Positions 9,188 to 17,434 of a stretch of 58,581 nucleotides of DNA are shown piece after piece. The translations under genes were made by a program, and so were the position numbers. How positions within the stretch are numbered: the first letter of the stretch is position 1; the number at the start of each line of letters is the position of its first letter. The stretch is from an uncultured Prevotellaceae bacterium (GTDB taxonomy: Bacteria > Bacteroidota > Bacteroidia > Bacteroidales > Bacteroidaceae), in NCBI GenBank assembly GCA_902776665.1, contig CACYQZ010000011.1:1-58581 (forward strand), in the 5' to 3' direction. The notes below the pieces were generated by a model. It searched no databases. It worked only from the letters and a program-made list of their open reading frames with translations, and was not told where the DNA came from.

Positions 9188-9246
9188 AAAATCGGCTCAA
9201 AAATTTGTCAGTTTGAGCCGATTTTCGTATCTTTGTGAGCCGATTT
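9188..9246. promoter_or_regulatory. Operator-like inverted and direct repeats around the Fic promoter
   Basis: A perfect 14-bp inverted repeat, AAAATCGGCTCAAA (9188-9201) and TTTGAGCCGATTTT (9212-9225), is followed by a third half-site GAGCCGATTT (9237-9246). The -7 box TATCTTTG (9228-9235) lies exactly between half-sites two and three, so a bound regulator would cover the promoter. The Fic protein has an N-terminal winged helix and is the obvious candidate (inference). Confidence 0.75.
9228..9235 (+). promoter_or_regulatory. Promoter -7 box (TATCTTTG) of the Fic gene
   Basis: TAnnTTTG match embedded between two direct GAGCCGATTT copies, about 23 nt before the Fic ATG. Confidence 0.7.
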
Positions 9247-9257
9247 AATGAAAAGTT

Positions 9258-10280
9258 ATGGAAAAAAGTGCAATTTTGGAATATCTCAAGACACATCCGG
9301 GCAGTTCGTCGGGGCAGATTGCCGATGCTTTGGCAAACCAGATGAGTCTTGCCACGGTGAAACGAATCCTTAGCGAGTACGTCAAAGATTTCTATGTCTA
9401 TACCGAAGGCCGGGCAAGGGCTACGAAGTACTATGTCTCGCCATTGTTCTTGCCTGTCGATTTAGATGAATATTTCGACAAGGAAGTGGACGAACGGCAG
9501 GTGCAGTCGAGTTATAATTTCGACCTGATTCCCAACGTGCTGAGCCGTGCAAACCTGTTTACGGATCAGGAAATGCGGTTGCTGACCGACCTGCAAAGCC
9601 AGTTTGCCACCAACTTTGCACAACTCACCGACGAGCAGAAACGCAAGGAAATGGAACGGCTCGGCATCGACCTCAGTTGGAAATCGTCGCAAATCGAGGG
9701 AAACACCTATTCGCTGCTGGAAACCGAGCGGCTGTTGAAAGAAAAACAGACGGCTGCCGGCAAGACCAAAGAAGAGGCCATTATGCTACTCAACCACAAG
9801 GACGCGCTCGATTTCATTGTAGCCCATCCCGACTATCTGGCGAACCTCACCATCGCACGCATCGAAGACATCCATAGCCTGCTCATCAAGGAACTCGGTG
9901 TTGATAGGAATATCCGCAATCGCCGAGTGGGCATCACGGGCACCAACTATCGTCCCATCGACAACGAATTTCAGATTCGCGAGGCCCTGCAACAGACCTG
10001 CGACTTGGTGAACAGCCGTAGCAATGTGTTCGAGAAAGCCCTGTTTGTGCTTGTACTGCTGTCCTACATTCAGGCTTTCAACGATGGCAACAAGCGCGTG
10101 GCCCGCATCACGAGCAATGCCATTCTCATCGCAAACGGCTATTGTCCCATTTCGTTCCGCACCGTCGATAGCATCGACTACAAGAAAGCGATGCTCCTGT
10201 TCTACGAACAGAACAATATCTCGGCATTCAAGAAAATTTTTATCGAGCAGTTCCGCTTTGCAGTGGAAACTTATTTTTGA
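9258..10280 (+). CDS. Fic family protein with winged helix and altered catalytic motif
   Basis: A 340-residue protein. Residues 1-75 look like a winged helix-turn-helix (LKTHPGSSSGQIADALANQM, SLATVKRILSEYV). A Fic domain follows, with an inhibitory-motif candidate SSQIEG at 143-148. The Fic loop reads QAFNDGNKRVAR at about 272-283: the usual catalytic His of HPFxxGN(G/K)R is Gln (CAG at 10071-10073), while Phe, Asp, Gly, Asn and both Arg remain. Fic enzymes normally transfer AMP or other nucleotides to protein hydroxyls; the loss of His makes that activity doubtful here. The gene has its own promoter surrounded by GAGCCGATTT sites, consistent with autoregulation. No antitoxin gene is visible next to it. 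Confidence 0.9.
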   Translation: MEKSAILEYLKTHPGSSSGQIADALANQMSLATVKRILSEYVKDFYVYTEGRARATKYYVSPLFLPVDLDEYFDKEVDERQVQSSYNFDLIPNVLSRANLFTDQEMRLLTDLQSQFATNFAQLTDEQKRKEMERLGIDLSWKSSQIEGNTYSLLETERLLKEKQTAAGKTKEEAIMLLNHKDALDFIVAHPDYLANLTIARIEDIHSLLIKELGVDRNIRNRRVGITGTNYRPIDNEFQIREALQQTCDLVNSRSNVFEKALFVLVLLSYIQAFNDGNKRVARITSNAILIANGYCPISFRTVDSIDYKKAMLLFYEQNNISAFKKIFIEQFRFAVETYF

Positions 10281-10387
10281 TTTCCAGAAATGTAGGGGGC
10301 TCTTGCTCAAATGAATTTTTCACCGGAAATCGAAAAAAGTTGCCGTTTAGGGTTTAGTAAATGGTTTTTCGTGTGTATTAAGAATGT

Positions 10388-10879
10388 ATGGCAGAGCAAA
10401 AACTTGAGAAGTTGTTCAAGCAGCATTACCGTCAGATGTATCGGTTGGCCACCGTTTATCTGCACGATGATGCGGAGAGCAAGGATGTAGTGCACGACAT
10501 CTTCGCCCGACTTCTTGACGGCCATAGCGACCTCAAGGAAGAAACCATCGAGTCGTATCTGCTTACAAGCGTGCGAAACCGATGCCTGAACGTGATTCGG
10601 AGCCGACGGATTCAAGAACGGGTCGAAAAACGCTATCTGCTCGACCTCGAAACGACGATTGCGCCGACGAACCACCTCGAAGAAGAACTGAAAACCCTGC
10701 ATCGGGGCATCGAGCAGTTGCAGCCGCCCGTCTGCCGCGACATCATCGTGCAGCACTTCCGCGACGGCATCACCTTCAAGGAGATTGCCAGTCGGCTCGA
10801 AGTCAGCGAAACGACGGTTTACAAGCATCTGCGCCGTGCGCTCAGTCAATTACGTCAAACCCTGAATTGTGAACGATGA
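10388..10879 (+). CDS. ECF-type RNA polymerase sigma-70 factor
   Basis: Extracytoplasmic-function sigma factor of 163 residues. Region 2 is seen in LFKQHYRQMYRLATVYLHDD, followed by DVVHDIFARLL. Region 4 with the helix-turn-helix is GITFKEIASRLEVSETTVYK followed by HLRRALSQLR. It overlaps the anti-sigma gene by 4 nt (ATGA) and is followed by an STN-containing outer-membrane receptor. This is the standard order of Bacteroidetes cell-surface signalling units, in which outer-membrane ligand binding releases the sigma factor. No obvious TAnnTTTG box was found in the 107 nt upstream. Confidence 0.95.
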   Translation: MAEQKLEKLFKQHYRQMYRLATVYLHDDAESKDVVHDIFARLLDGHSDLKEETIESYLLTSVRNRCLNVIRSRRIQERVEKRYLLDLETTIAPTNHLEEELKTLHRGIEQLQPPVCRDIIVQHFRDGITFKEIASRLEVSETTVYKHLRRALSQLRQTLNCER

Positions 10880-11532
10880 ACCACGAACTGAACAAACCCG
10901 ATTTGCTGTTCCGAATGATGGAGCAGCCGCAGCGATACACGGCCGACGAATGGCAGGCGATTCTTGCCGACGACGAGTGCCGTGAGCTCTATACGCTGAT
11001 GTCGAAGACGCAGAGTGCCTTCGATGCCGTCCGTGCCGACGAAATGGTCACCGACGAAGTGATGGATGCCGAATGGAAACGGTTGGAGAATAAAAAAATC
11101 ACTCCTCACTCCACACTCCACACTTCACACTTCACACTCCACAAAATCGCCGCCACATTCATCGGCATTTTGCTTGTTTCGGGCATTTCCCTCGCTGCCA
11201 TTCAGCTATGGAATTCCGCTCCCGACGCATCGGAAGAGAAGGAGAAAATCGTCGAAACCACCGACACAACGGTTGTAGCCAAGCAAACGCCCATTCTTGA
11301 AGAGTCGGTCGATGCATCCGTAACCTACGACAATGTTCCCCTCGAAAAAATGCTGTCGGAAATCGCCGCCCACTACGGTGTCGAGGCCGTTTTTCAGAGC
11401 GATTCGGTGCGCCAACTCCGTTTCCACTTCGTTTGGAATCGCGAGCAGCCCATCGACAAAGTGATAGAAAACCTTAATCGTTTCGAGCGACTGCACGTCA
11501 CGCTGAAACATCAACAACTAATCGTGGAGTAA
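10876..11532 (+). CDS. Minimal anti-sigma factor (TM plus DUF4974-like domain)
   Basis: A 218-residue single-pass membrane protein expected to hold the ECF sigma factor. The N-terminal 75 residues are the presumed sigma-binding cytoplasmic domain. A membrane segment follows at about 90-111 (AATFIGILLVSGISLAAIQL). The periplasmic C-terminus (VTYDNVPLEKMLSEIAAHYG ... HVTLKHQQLIVE) is a DUF4974-like STN fold. The middle FecR domain of typical family members is not recognisable and the protein is much shorter than usual FecR proteins. A six-unit heptamer tract encodes residues 76-89 directly before the membrane segment. Confidence 0.8.
   Translation: MNHELNKPDLLFRMMEQPQRYTADEWQAILADDECRELYTLMSKTQSAFDAVRADEMVTDEVMDAEWKRLENKKITPHSTLHTSHFTLHKIAATFIGILLVSGISLAAIQLWNSAPDASEEKEKIVETTDTTVVAKQTPILEESVDASVTYDNVPLEKMLSEIAAHYGVEAVFQSDSVRQLRFHFVWNREQPIDKVIENLNRFERLHVTLKHQQLIVE
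11101..11142 (+). repeat. In-frame ACTCCAC heptamer tract in the anti-sigma gene
   Basis: Six consecutive heptamers (ACTCCTC, ACTCCAC twice, ACTTCAC twice, ACTCCAC), 42 nt in all, give the peptide TPHSTLHTSHFTLH between the cytoplasmic domain and the membrane helix. Confidence 0.95.
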
Positions 11533-11538
11533 ACGGCT

Positions 11539-14136
11539 ATGAAACGACTTGCTTTATTGTTCATCATCGGCCATTTGTCGATGAGCATGGCTGTTGCGCA
11601 AAAGCGCATCACCCGAGAATATCAGAATCAGTCCATTTCCGACGCCCTGCGCCAGTTGGCCGACGAGCAATCGGACTACACCATCTACTTCCTCTACAAC
11701 GAGTTGGAGGACTTCCGCATCACCACCTCGGTCCACCGCAAGACCGTGCCCGATGCCATCCGCCAGATGATAGGATTTTACCCTATCCGCGTCAGCACAA
11801 CCGACGACGATGACGGTCGGAAAATCTTCGTGGAGTGCATTCAGAAGGCCGACACGCGCTACATAGGCACGATTGTCGACGAAGCGGGGCAGCCCATCGC
11901 CTATGCCAACGTAGCCCTGCTCAATCCCGTCGATTCGACCCTGCTCAACGGCGGCGTGTCGAACGAGAGCGGCTATTTCGCCATTCCTGCGCCCTCCAAC
12001 CTCTCGCCAAACGGAGCCGCAGAGCCTCTTCTCCTCAAAATTTCCTTTATCGGCTACAAAACCGTCTATAAACGCTGTGAAAATCCCGAAATCGGGACGA
12101 TTCAGATGCAGGCCGAGACGCAGACCGTGGGCGAGGTCGTGGTGAAGGGCGAGCGTCCGCAATACAAGATGATGACGGGCGGAATGACGGTTGAAATCCA
12201 GAATTCGCTGCTGAAAGACGTGGGAACGGCCGATGACGTGCTGTCGATGCTGCCCAACGTGGAGGGCGAGGACGGAAAATTCACGGTTTTCGCCAAGGGA
12301 ACGCCCGAAATCTACATCAATAACAAAAAGGTACAGAACGCACGCGAGTTGAAGCAACTGAAATCGACCGACATCAAGAGCATCGACGTCATCACTTCGC
12401 CCGGCGCGAAATACAACGCCGAGGTTGGTGCCGTCATTCGCATCAAGACGGTTCGGCGGCAGGGCGATGGCATCAGCGCGGAGTTGTTTAGCCAAGTGAC
12501 GTACAACCACAAATGGACGAACTACGACGATGCGACGGTGAAATATCGCACGGGCGGTCTAGAACTTTTCGGAAATATGATGTTCAACCACGGCAATTAT
12601 TCCGAAAACAACACGCTGATAACGGACACCCGCGACAATGGCAACCACGTTCATATCGTACACTCGGCCCCCACCAATTTCTGGAACACGTCGATGAGCG
12701 GAAAAATCGGCACAAGTTATGATTTCAACGATGACAATTCCGTCGGTTTTTCCTACGAACTGAGCGGTGCGCCACGCCGAAACTCAGGCGGAGCCGACTG
12801 CGTTCAGACCATCACGCGCAACGGCCAACTCGAAGGCATTGTCAATCAATATTTGCGCCACACATCGGGTTATGAACCGACGCACGAATCCAACCTCTAT
12901 TACGTCGGAAAACTGGGAAAAATGGGCATCGACTTCAACGCTTCGTATGTCTGGAACAAAAGTTCGGTGGAAATTTTGTCGGAAGAGCGCAGCGAAGAGT
13001 TGCCCGACCAAGACATTCACAGCAACAACGTGAACCACAACCGTATGTTGGCAGGAAAACTCGTGTTGAACTATCCGATTGGGAAGGGCGAGTTGAGCGT
13101 CGGCTCGGAAATGATTCGCTCGAATGGTCACGGAGAATATTTCAATTTGGAGCAGATTATGCTGCCCTCTGACGATGAAATCAAGGAGCGAAACACCGCC
13201 GTATTCGCCGAATATCAGATGCAACTCGGCGCGTGGAGCGTTGGCGGTGGACTGCGCTACGAGTCCGTCACATCCGACTACTATTCCTTCGGCGAACATC
13301 AGGCTGAGCCGAGCCGCAAATATCGCGACCTTTTCCCTAACTTGGCCGTCGGTTGGCAGCAGGGAAAATGGGGCGTTCAGATGAGTTACAACAAGCGAAT
13401 CAGCCGTCCGAGTTATCATTCGCTCAATTCCAACGTGCAGTATGATAATCGCTATCAATATGAGGGTGGAAATCCGCTGTTGCGACCGACCATCATCCAA
13501 AATCTCGGCCTCAATGTCACCTATTCATGGCTGAATTTCATGGCAAATTATGGTCACAACAAAGACCAACAACTGAATTTCGGCAGTCTATACAAAGAAG
13601 GAACGGAAATCACCATCTGGAGAAACTTGAAATTCGACAAATTCCAGACTTACAACGTCTCGCTGACCGCTTCGCCCAAGTTCGGTTTCTACAGTCCGAC
13701 GCTGACGCTCAGTTATTTTCAGCAGAATTTCGACACACAGGCTTACGGTCTTGAATCGAATCTCAACAAGCCTCAGTTTGAAGTCAACTTCCGCAACTGG
13801 TTCACCATCGACAAAACCACGAAGGCAATGGTCTATCTGCACTATTCCACGAGTTACAACTACGGTTTCAACTACAACCATCACGCTTTCAACGTGAATG
13901 CCCGCGTGCAGAAAACCTTCCTCAACGGTTCGCTGACCGCCATCCTCTTCGCCAACGACATTTTCCGCACCCTTAAAAACCGATGGAAGGGCATCTATCC
14001 CGTGACATCGATGGAAAAAGACGCCTATTCCTACACGCAGTGCATCGGCCTGTCGCTTTCCTACAACTTCAACGCCACTCGCTCGAAATACAAAGGAACG
14101 GGCGCAGGCAACGACGAAAAGAACCGTTTGAAATAA
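11539..14136 (+). CDS. Outer-membrane beta-barrel receptor with STN and carboxypeptidase-like domains
   Basis: An 865-residue outer-membrane protein. It has a signal peptide (cleavage near VAQ), then an STN signalling domain (YQNQSISDALRQLADEQSDY and the following strands to about residue 105). A carboxypeptidase-regulatory-like domain comes next (GTIVDEAGQPIAYANVALLN), then a TonB-type plug (VEGEDGKFTVFAKGTPEIYI, SIDVITSPGAKYNAE) and a C-terminal barrel of the OMP_b-brl_3 type. It starts 6 nt after the anti-sigma gene. Together they form a surface-signalling unit; no SusD-like partner or carbohydrate enzyme follows, so the ligand is unknown. Confidence 0.88.
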   Translation: MKRLALLFIIGHLSMSMAVAQKRITREYQNQSISDALRQLADEQSDYTIYFLYNELEDFRITTSVHRKTVPDAIRQMIGFYPIRVSTTDDDDGRKIFVECIQKADTRYIGTIVDEAGQPIAYANVALLNPVDSTLLNGGVSNESGYFAIPAPSNLSPNGAAEPLLLKISFIGYKTVYKRCENPEIGTIQMQAETQTVGEVVVKGERPQYKMMTGGMTVEIQNSLLKDVGTADDVLSMLPNVEGEDGKFTVFAKGTPEIYINNKKVQNARELKQLKSTDIKSIDVITSPGAKYNAEVGAVIRIKTVRRQGDGISAELFSQVTYNHKWTNYDDATVKYRTGGLELFGNMMFNHGNYSENNTLITDTRDNGNHVHIVHSAPTNFWNTSMSGKIGTSYDFNDDNSVGFSYELSGAPRRNSGGADCVQTITRNGQLEGIVNQYLRHTSGYEPTHESNLYYVGKLGKMGIDFNASYVWNKSSVEILSEERSEELPDQDIHSNNVNHNRMLAGKLVLNYPIGKGELSVGSEMIRSNGHGEYFNLEQIMLPSDDEIKERNTAVFAEYQMQLGAWSVGGGLRYESVTSDYYSFGEHQAEPSRKYRDLFPNLAVGWQQGKWGVQMSYNKRISRPSYHSLNSNVQYDNRYQYEGGNPLLRPTIIQNLGLNVTYSWLNFMANYGHNKDQQLNFGSLYKEGTEITIWRNLKFDKFQTYNVSLTASPKFGFYSPTLTLSYFQQNFDTQAYGLESNLNKPQFEVNFRNWFTIDKTTKAMVYLHYSTSYNYGFNYNHHAFNVNARVQKTFLNGSLTAILFANDIFRTLKNRWKGIYPVTSMEKDAYSYTQCIGLSLSYNFNATRSKYKGTGAGNDEKNRLK

Positions 14137-14154
14137 ATTCTCTCTCAATCGCGT

Positions 14155-14195
14155 GCAGCAGCGGCATCGGTGGGTGTCGCTGCTGCCATTTTTTT
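14155..14195 (+). terminator. Rho-independent terminator after the outer-membrane receptor
   Basis: Stem GCAGCAGCG / CGCTGCTGC around a 14-nt loop, followed by CATTTTTTT. Confidence 0.8.
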
Positions 14196-14260
14196 AATCC
14201 GTTTTGCGGTTTTTAATATTATTTAGGTACGAAGATTGCGCCACTCTCTGAAAATTGTTG

Positions 14261-14268
14261 TAATTTTG
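14261..14268 (+). promoter_or_regulatory. Promoter -7 box (TAATTTTG) of the moxR-bat operon
   Basis: TAnnTTTG match followed by CA, about 40 nt before the moxR ATG. It is the only such box seen ahead of the ten-gene run to queA. Confidence 0.65.
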
Positions 14269-14308
14269 CACGAAATTTGAACAAAAATCAATTAGAAGAT
14301 AGAAAATT

Positions 14309-15304
14309 ATGGCAGAATCAATCGATATCCGCGAACTGAACCTGCGGATTGAACAAGAGAGTGGTTTCGTGACGAACTTAGTGACGGGTATTAACCGTGT
14401 TATCGTCGGACAGCGGCATCTGGTGGACTCGCTGCTCATCGGCTTGTTGAGCGACGGACACATTCTGCTCGAAGGTGTGCCGGGACTGGCCAAGACACTG
14501 GCCATCAAGACATTGGCGCAACTGATTGACGCTGACTACAGCCGTATTCAGTTCACGCCCGACCTGCTTCCGGCCGACGTCATCGGAACGATGATTTACT
14601 CGCAGAAAGAGGAGAATTTCCTCGTGAAGCGCGGTCCGGTGTTTGCCAATTTCGTGTTGGCCGACGAAATCAACCGTGCACCGGCGAAGGTACAGAGTGC
14701 GCTGCTCGAAGCGATGCAGGAGCATCAGGTGACGATTGGCGAAAAGACGTTTGTGCTGCCCAATCCGTTCCTTGTGATGGCGACGCAGAACCCCATTGAG
14801 CAGGAGGGCACGTATCAGTTGCCCGAGGCGCAGGTGGACCGTTTTATGCTGAAAGTGCTCATCGGCTATCCGTCGTTGGAGGAAGAAAAACTCATCATCC
14901 GCGAGAATCTGGCGGGTTCGCTGCCCGAAGTAAAGCCCGTGACGACCGCCGAGGAGATTCTTCGTGCGCGTCGCATCGTGGGCGAGGTCTATATCGACGA
15001 GAAAATCGAGCAATACATCGCCGACATCGTCTTTGCCACGCGCTATCCCGAGCGTTACGGACTGCCCGAGGTGAAGGATATGATTACGTTCGGCGGATCG
15101 CCCCGTGCATCGATCAACTTGGCGAAGGCGGCTCGTGCGTATGCGTTCATCAAGCGTCGCGGCTACGTGGTGCCCGAGGATGTGCGTGCCGTGGCTCACG
15201 ACGTGCTGCGCCATCGCATCGGACTGAGTTACGAGGCTGAGGCTGCGAACATCACGAGCGAGGAGATTGTCTCGAAGGTGATCAATAAGGTGGAGGTACC
15301 TTGA
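14309..15304 (+). CDS. moxR: MoxR-family AAA+ ATPase
   Basis: AAA+ chaperone-like ATPase of 331 residues. Walker A is the MoxR-type GVPGLAKT (near residue 55), followed by Walker B LADEINRAP and sensor region MATQNPIEQEGTYQLPEAQ. The C-terminal lid domain contains FGGSPRASINLAKAARAYAF. MoxR proteins act with von Willebrand A-domain proteins in assembly or activation of complexes. Here the DUF58 and BatA/BatB proteins downstream are the expected partners, as in the Bacteroides aerotolerance operon. Confidence 0.95.
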   Translation: MAESIDIRELNLRIEQESGFVTNLVTGINRVIVGQRHLVDSLLIGLLSDGHILLEGVPGLAKTLAIKTLAQLIDADYSRIQFTPDLLPADVIGTMIYSQKEENFLVKRGPVFANFVLADEINRAPAKVQSALLEAMQEHQVTIGEKTFVLPNPFLVMATQNPIEQEGTYQLPEAQVDRFMLKVLIGYPSLEEEKLIIRENLAGSLPEVKPVTTAEEILRARRIVGEVYIDEKIEQYIADIVFATRYPERYGLPEVKDMITFGGSPRASINLAKAARAYAFIKRRGYVVPEDVRAVAHDVLRHRIGLSYEAEAANITSEEIVSKVINKVEVP

Positions 15305-15357
15305 CGATTGACAATTTACCATTTGACAATTTACCATTTAATTGAAAATTGACAATT
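15303..15357 (+). repeat. CAATTTACCATTTGA tandem tract in the moxR-DUF58 gap
   Basis: Two copies of the 15-nt unit GACAATTTACCATTT followed by AATTGAAAATTGACAATTG. The tract fills the 51-nt gap and runs into the TTG start codon of the DUF58 gene. Confidence 0.9.
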
Positions 15358-16267
15358 GGAAACGCAAGATTTAATCAAAAAGGTCCGAAAAATCGAGATT
15401 AAGACACGCGGATTAAGCTCGAACATCTTTGCAGGCCAGTATCACACGGCTTTCAAAGGACGTGGTATGGCCTTCAGCGAGGTGCGCGAATACCAGTTCG
15501 GCGACGACGTGCGCGACATCGACTGGAACGTGACGGCGCGGTTCCATCGGCCCTACGTGAAGGTGTTCGAAGAAGAGCGCGAACTCACGGTGATGCTGTT
15601 GGTCGATGTCAGCGGTTCGCTCGACTTCGGCACCGTCAACCAGATGAAGCGCGATATGGTGACCGAAATTGCCGCCACGCTTGCTTTCTCGGCCATTCAG
15701 AACAACGACAAAATCGGCGTCGTCTTCTTTTCCGACCGCATCGAGAAGTATATTCCCCCGAAAAAAGGCCGCAAACACATTCTGTACATCATTCGCGAAA
15801 TGCTCGACTTCAAGCCCGAAAGCAAGCGTACCGACGTGGCGATGGCCGTCGAATTTCTTTCGCAGGTGATGAAACGGCGGTGTACGGCCTTCCTGTTGAG
15901 CGACTTCTACGACAAGGAGATTCGTCGGCAGAAGCCCGGCAGTCAGAATGTCACGGAAAGCCATCTGGAGCGCGTTCTGACGATGGGCAACCGCAAACAC
16001 GACATCGTGGCGATTCAGGTCTATGACCGTCGGGCGAAAACGCTGCCCGACATCGGTCTGATGAAGGTTCGCGACGCTGAAACGGGCCACGAAATGGTCA
16101 TCGACACGAGTTCGGCGAAGTTCCGCCACGCCCACACGCGCTTTTTTATGGACTGTCAGGAGAAACTGCGGCAGATTTTTGCGAAAAGCAGCGTCGATTG
16201 GATGTCGGTGGGGACGGATGAGGACTATGTGAAGGCGCTGATGCTATTGTTCAAGAGAAGAGGATGA
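15356..16267 (+). CDS. DUF58 domain protein of the Bat operon
   Basis: A 303-residue DUF58/vWA-like protein. Conserved GQYHTAFKGRGMAFSEVREY and DDVRDIDWNVTARF sit near residues 27-65, followed by a von Willebrand A-like core with MLLVDVSGSLDFGT (the DxSxS metal site). The start is TTG at 15356: the product then begins METQDLIKKVRKIEIKT, which matches the usual start of the family, and no in-frame ATG lies upstream. The TTG is inside the heptamer tract, so the repeat appears to have supplied or replaced the start region. It works with MoxR and the Bat proteins; the biochemical role is unsettled. Confidence 0.9.
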   Translation: METQDLIKKVRKIEIKTRGLSSNIFAGQYHTAFKGRGMAFSEVREYQFGDDVRDIDWNVTARFHRPYVKVFEEERELTVMLLVDVSGSLDFGTVNQMKRDMVTEIAATLAFSAIQNNDKIGVVFFSDRIEKYIPPKKGRKHILYIIREMLDFKPESKRTDVAMAVEFLSQVMKRRCTAFLLSDFYDKEIRRQKPGSQNVTESHLERVLTMGNRKHDIVAIQVYDRRAKTLPDIGLMKVRDAETGHEMVIDTSSAKFRHAHTRFFMDCQEKLRQIFAKSSVDWMSVGTDEDYVKALMLLFKRRG

Positions 16268-16269
16268 AG

Positions 16270-16310
16270 TCAATTTACAATTTAGCAATTTACAATTTAC
16301 AATTGATTTG
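16270..16310 (+). repeat. CAATTTA heptamer tract between DUF58 and BatD-like genes
   Basis: CAATTTA occurs four times (one extra G between pairs) and then CAATTG. It fills the 40-nt gap and ends at the TTG start of the next gene. Confidence 0.92.
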
Positions 16311-17378
16311 AGGAAGATATTATTCATATTCGGAATGTTGGCGCTCACGCTGTTGCAGACGCAGGCACAGGGCGTTTTCGTCGAGCAGAAAATCGACTCG
16401 ATAGGCATTTTCATCGGTCAGCAGGCGCACGTCACGGTGACGGTGACGGCTGGCGAAGGGGCGCAGGTGGTGTTTCCCGATTGGAAACCGCAGACGTATT
16501 TGGTGCCAGGCGTGGAATTGTTGGCCATCGAAAGCGACTCATCCGATGCCGACAACGGCCAGAAAAGCCGTTCGCGCCGCCTGACCATCACGAGTTTCGA
16601 CGAAAATATCTATTCGTTGCCGCCCGTCGAGGTGAAAGTCGATGGAAAACCCTTCAAAGGCGAACAACTCGCGCTGAAAGTTGTCACGATGGACGTCGAT
16701 ACGCTGCATCCCAACGAATTTTTCCCGCCGAAAGACGTGCAAGACAATCCGTTTTCGTGGAGCGAGTGGAGTCCGCTGCTTTGGCTGAGCCTGCTCATCG
16801 TTGCATTGCTGTTGCTCGGCCTTTGGCTGCGAAAGCGCTTGAAAGCCAACAAACCCATCATCACGAGCATCAGAATCATCAAGAAAATACTGCCGCATCA
16901 GCGTGCGATGAAGGCCATCGACCAAATCAAGGCCGAGCACATGACGACCTCGGAAGACCCGAAGGAATACTACACGCGACTGACCGACACGCTGCGCCAA
17001 TACATCAACGAGCGCTTCGGATTCAACGCGATGGAGATGACGACACCGGAAATCATCTACAACCTGCAACAAAGCGGCGACCAGACGATGATTGGCGAGT
17101 TGAAAGAGCTTTTCGAGACCGCCGACCTCGTGAAATTCGCGAAATATTCGACGCTCATCGGCGAAAACGACCTCAATCTCGTCAATGCCATCAACTTCAT
17201 CGACCAGACGAAACTCGAAGGTCAGCCGACGGAGGAAAGAATCGTGCCGCAACTGAGCGACGACGATAAGAAAACGCAACAAAACCGACTGATTATCAAG
17301 ACCTTGCTGTGGGCCATCGCGGTTGTCGAGGTCGTTCTCTTGGTCTATGTCATCTATCGAATCGTGCAACTATTGTAA
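16308..17378 (+). CDS. Bat-operon exported membrane protein (BatD-like, DUF4381-like)
   Basis: A 356-residue protein with a signal peptide (ILFIFGMLALTLLQTQAQ), a periplasmic Ig-like N-terminal domain and a membrane segment near 160-178 (SPLLWLSLLIVALLLLGLWL). A cytoplasmic helical domain follows (EDPKEYYTRLTDTLRQYINE, ELFETADLVKFAKYS) like the tail of BatD/DUF4381 proteins, and a last C-terminal membrane helix. The start is TTG at 16308, directly at the end of a CAATTTA tract. Genes of this type stand between DUF58 and batA in other Bacteroidetes; the function is thought to be assembly of the Bat membrane complex. Confidence 0.8.
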   Translation: MRKILFIFGMLALTLLQTQAQGVFVEQKIDSIGIFIGQQAHVTVTVTAGEGAQVVFPDWKPQTYLVPGVELLAIESDSSDADNGQKSRSRRLTITSFDENIYSLPPVEVKVDGKPFKGEQLALKVVTMDVDTLHPNEFFPPKDVQDNPFSWSEWSPLLWLSLLIVALLLLGLWLRKRLKANKPIITSIRIIKKILPHQRAMKAIDQIKAEHMTTSEDPKEYYTRLTDTLRQYINERFGFNAMEMTTPEIIYNLQQSGDQTMIGELKELFETADLVKFAKYSTLIGENDLNLVNAINFIDQTKLEGQPTEERIVPQLSDDDKKTQQNRLIIKTLLWAIAVVEVVLLVYVIYRIVQLL

Positions 17379-17429
17379 AGGTTAAAAGGTTAAAAGGTTA
17401 AAAGGTTAAAACTGTCAACTCTCAACTAA
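17377..17429 (+). repeat. AAAAGGTT octamer tract plus CAACTCT heptamers before batA
   Basis: AAAAGGTT in four tandem copies, then CTGTCAACTCTCAACT. It fills the 56-nt gap between the BatD-like gene and batA. Confidence 0.92.
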
Positions 17430-17434
17430 GAAAA

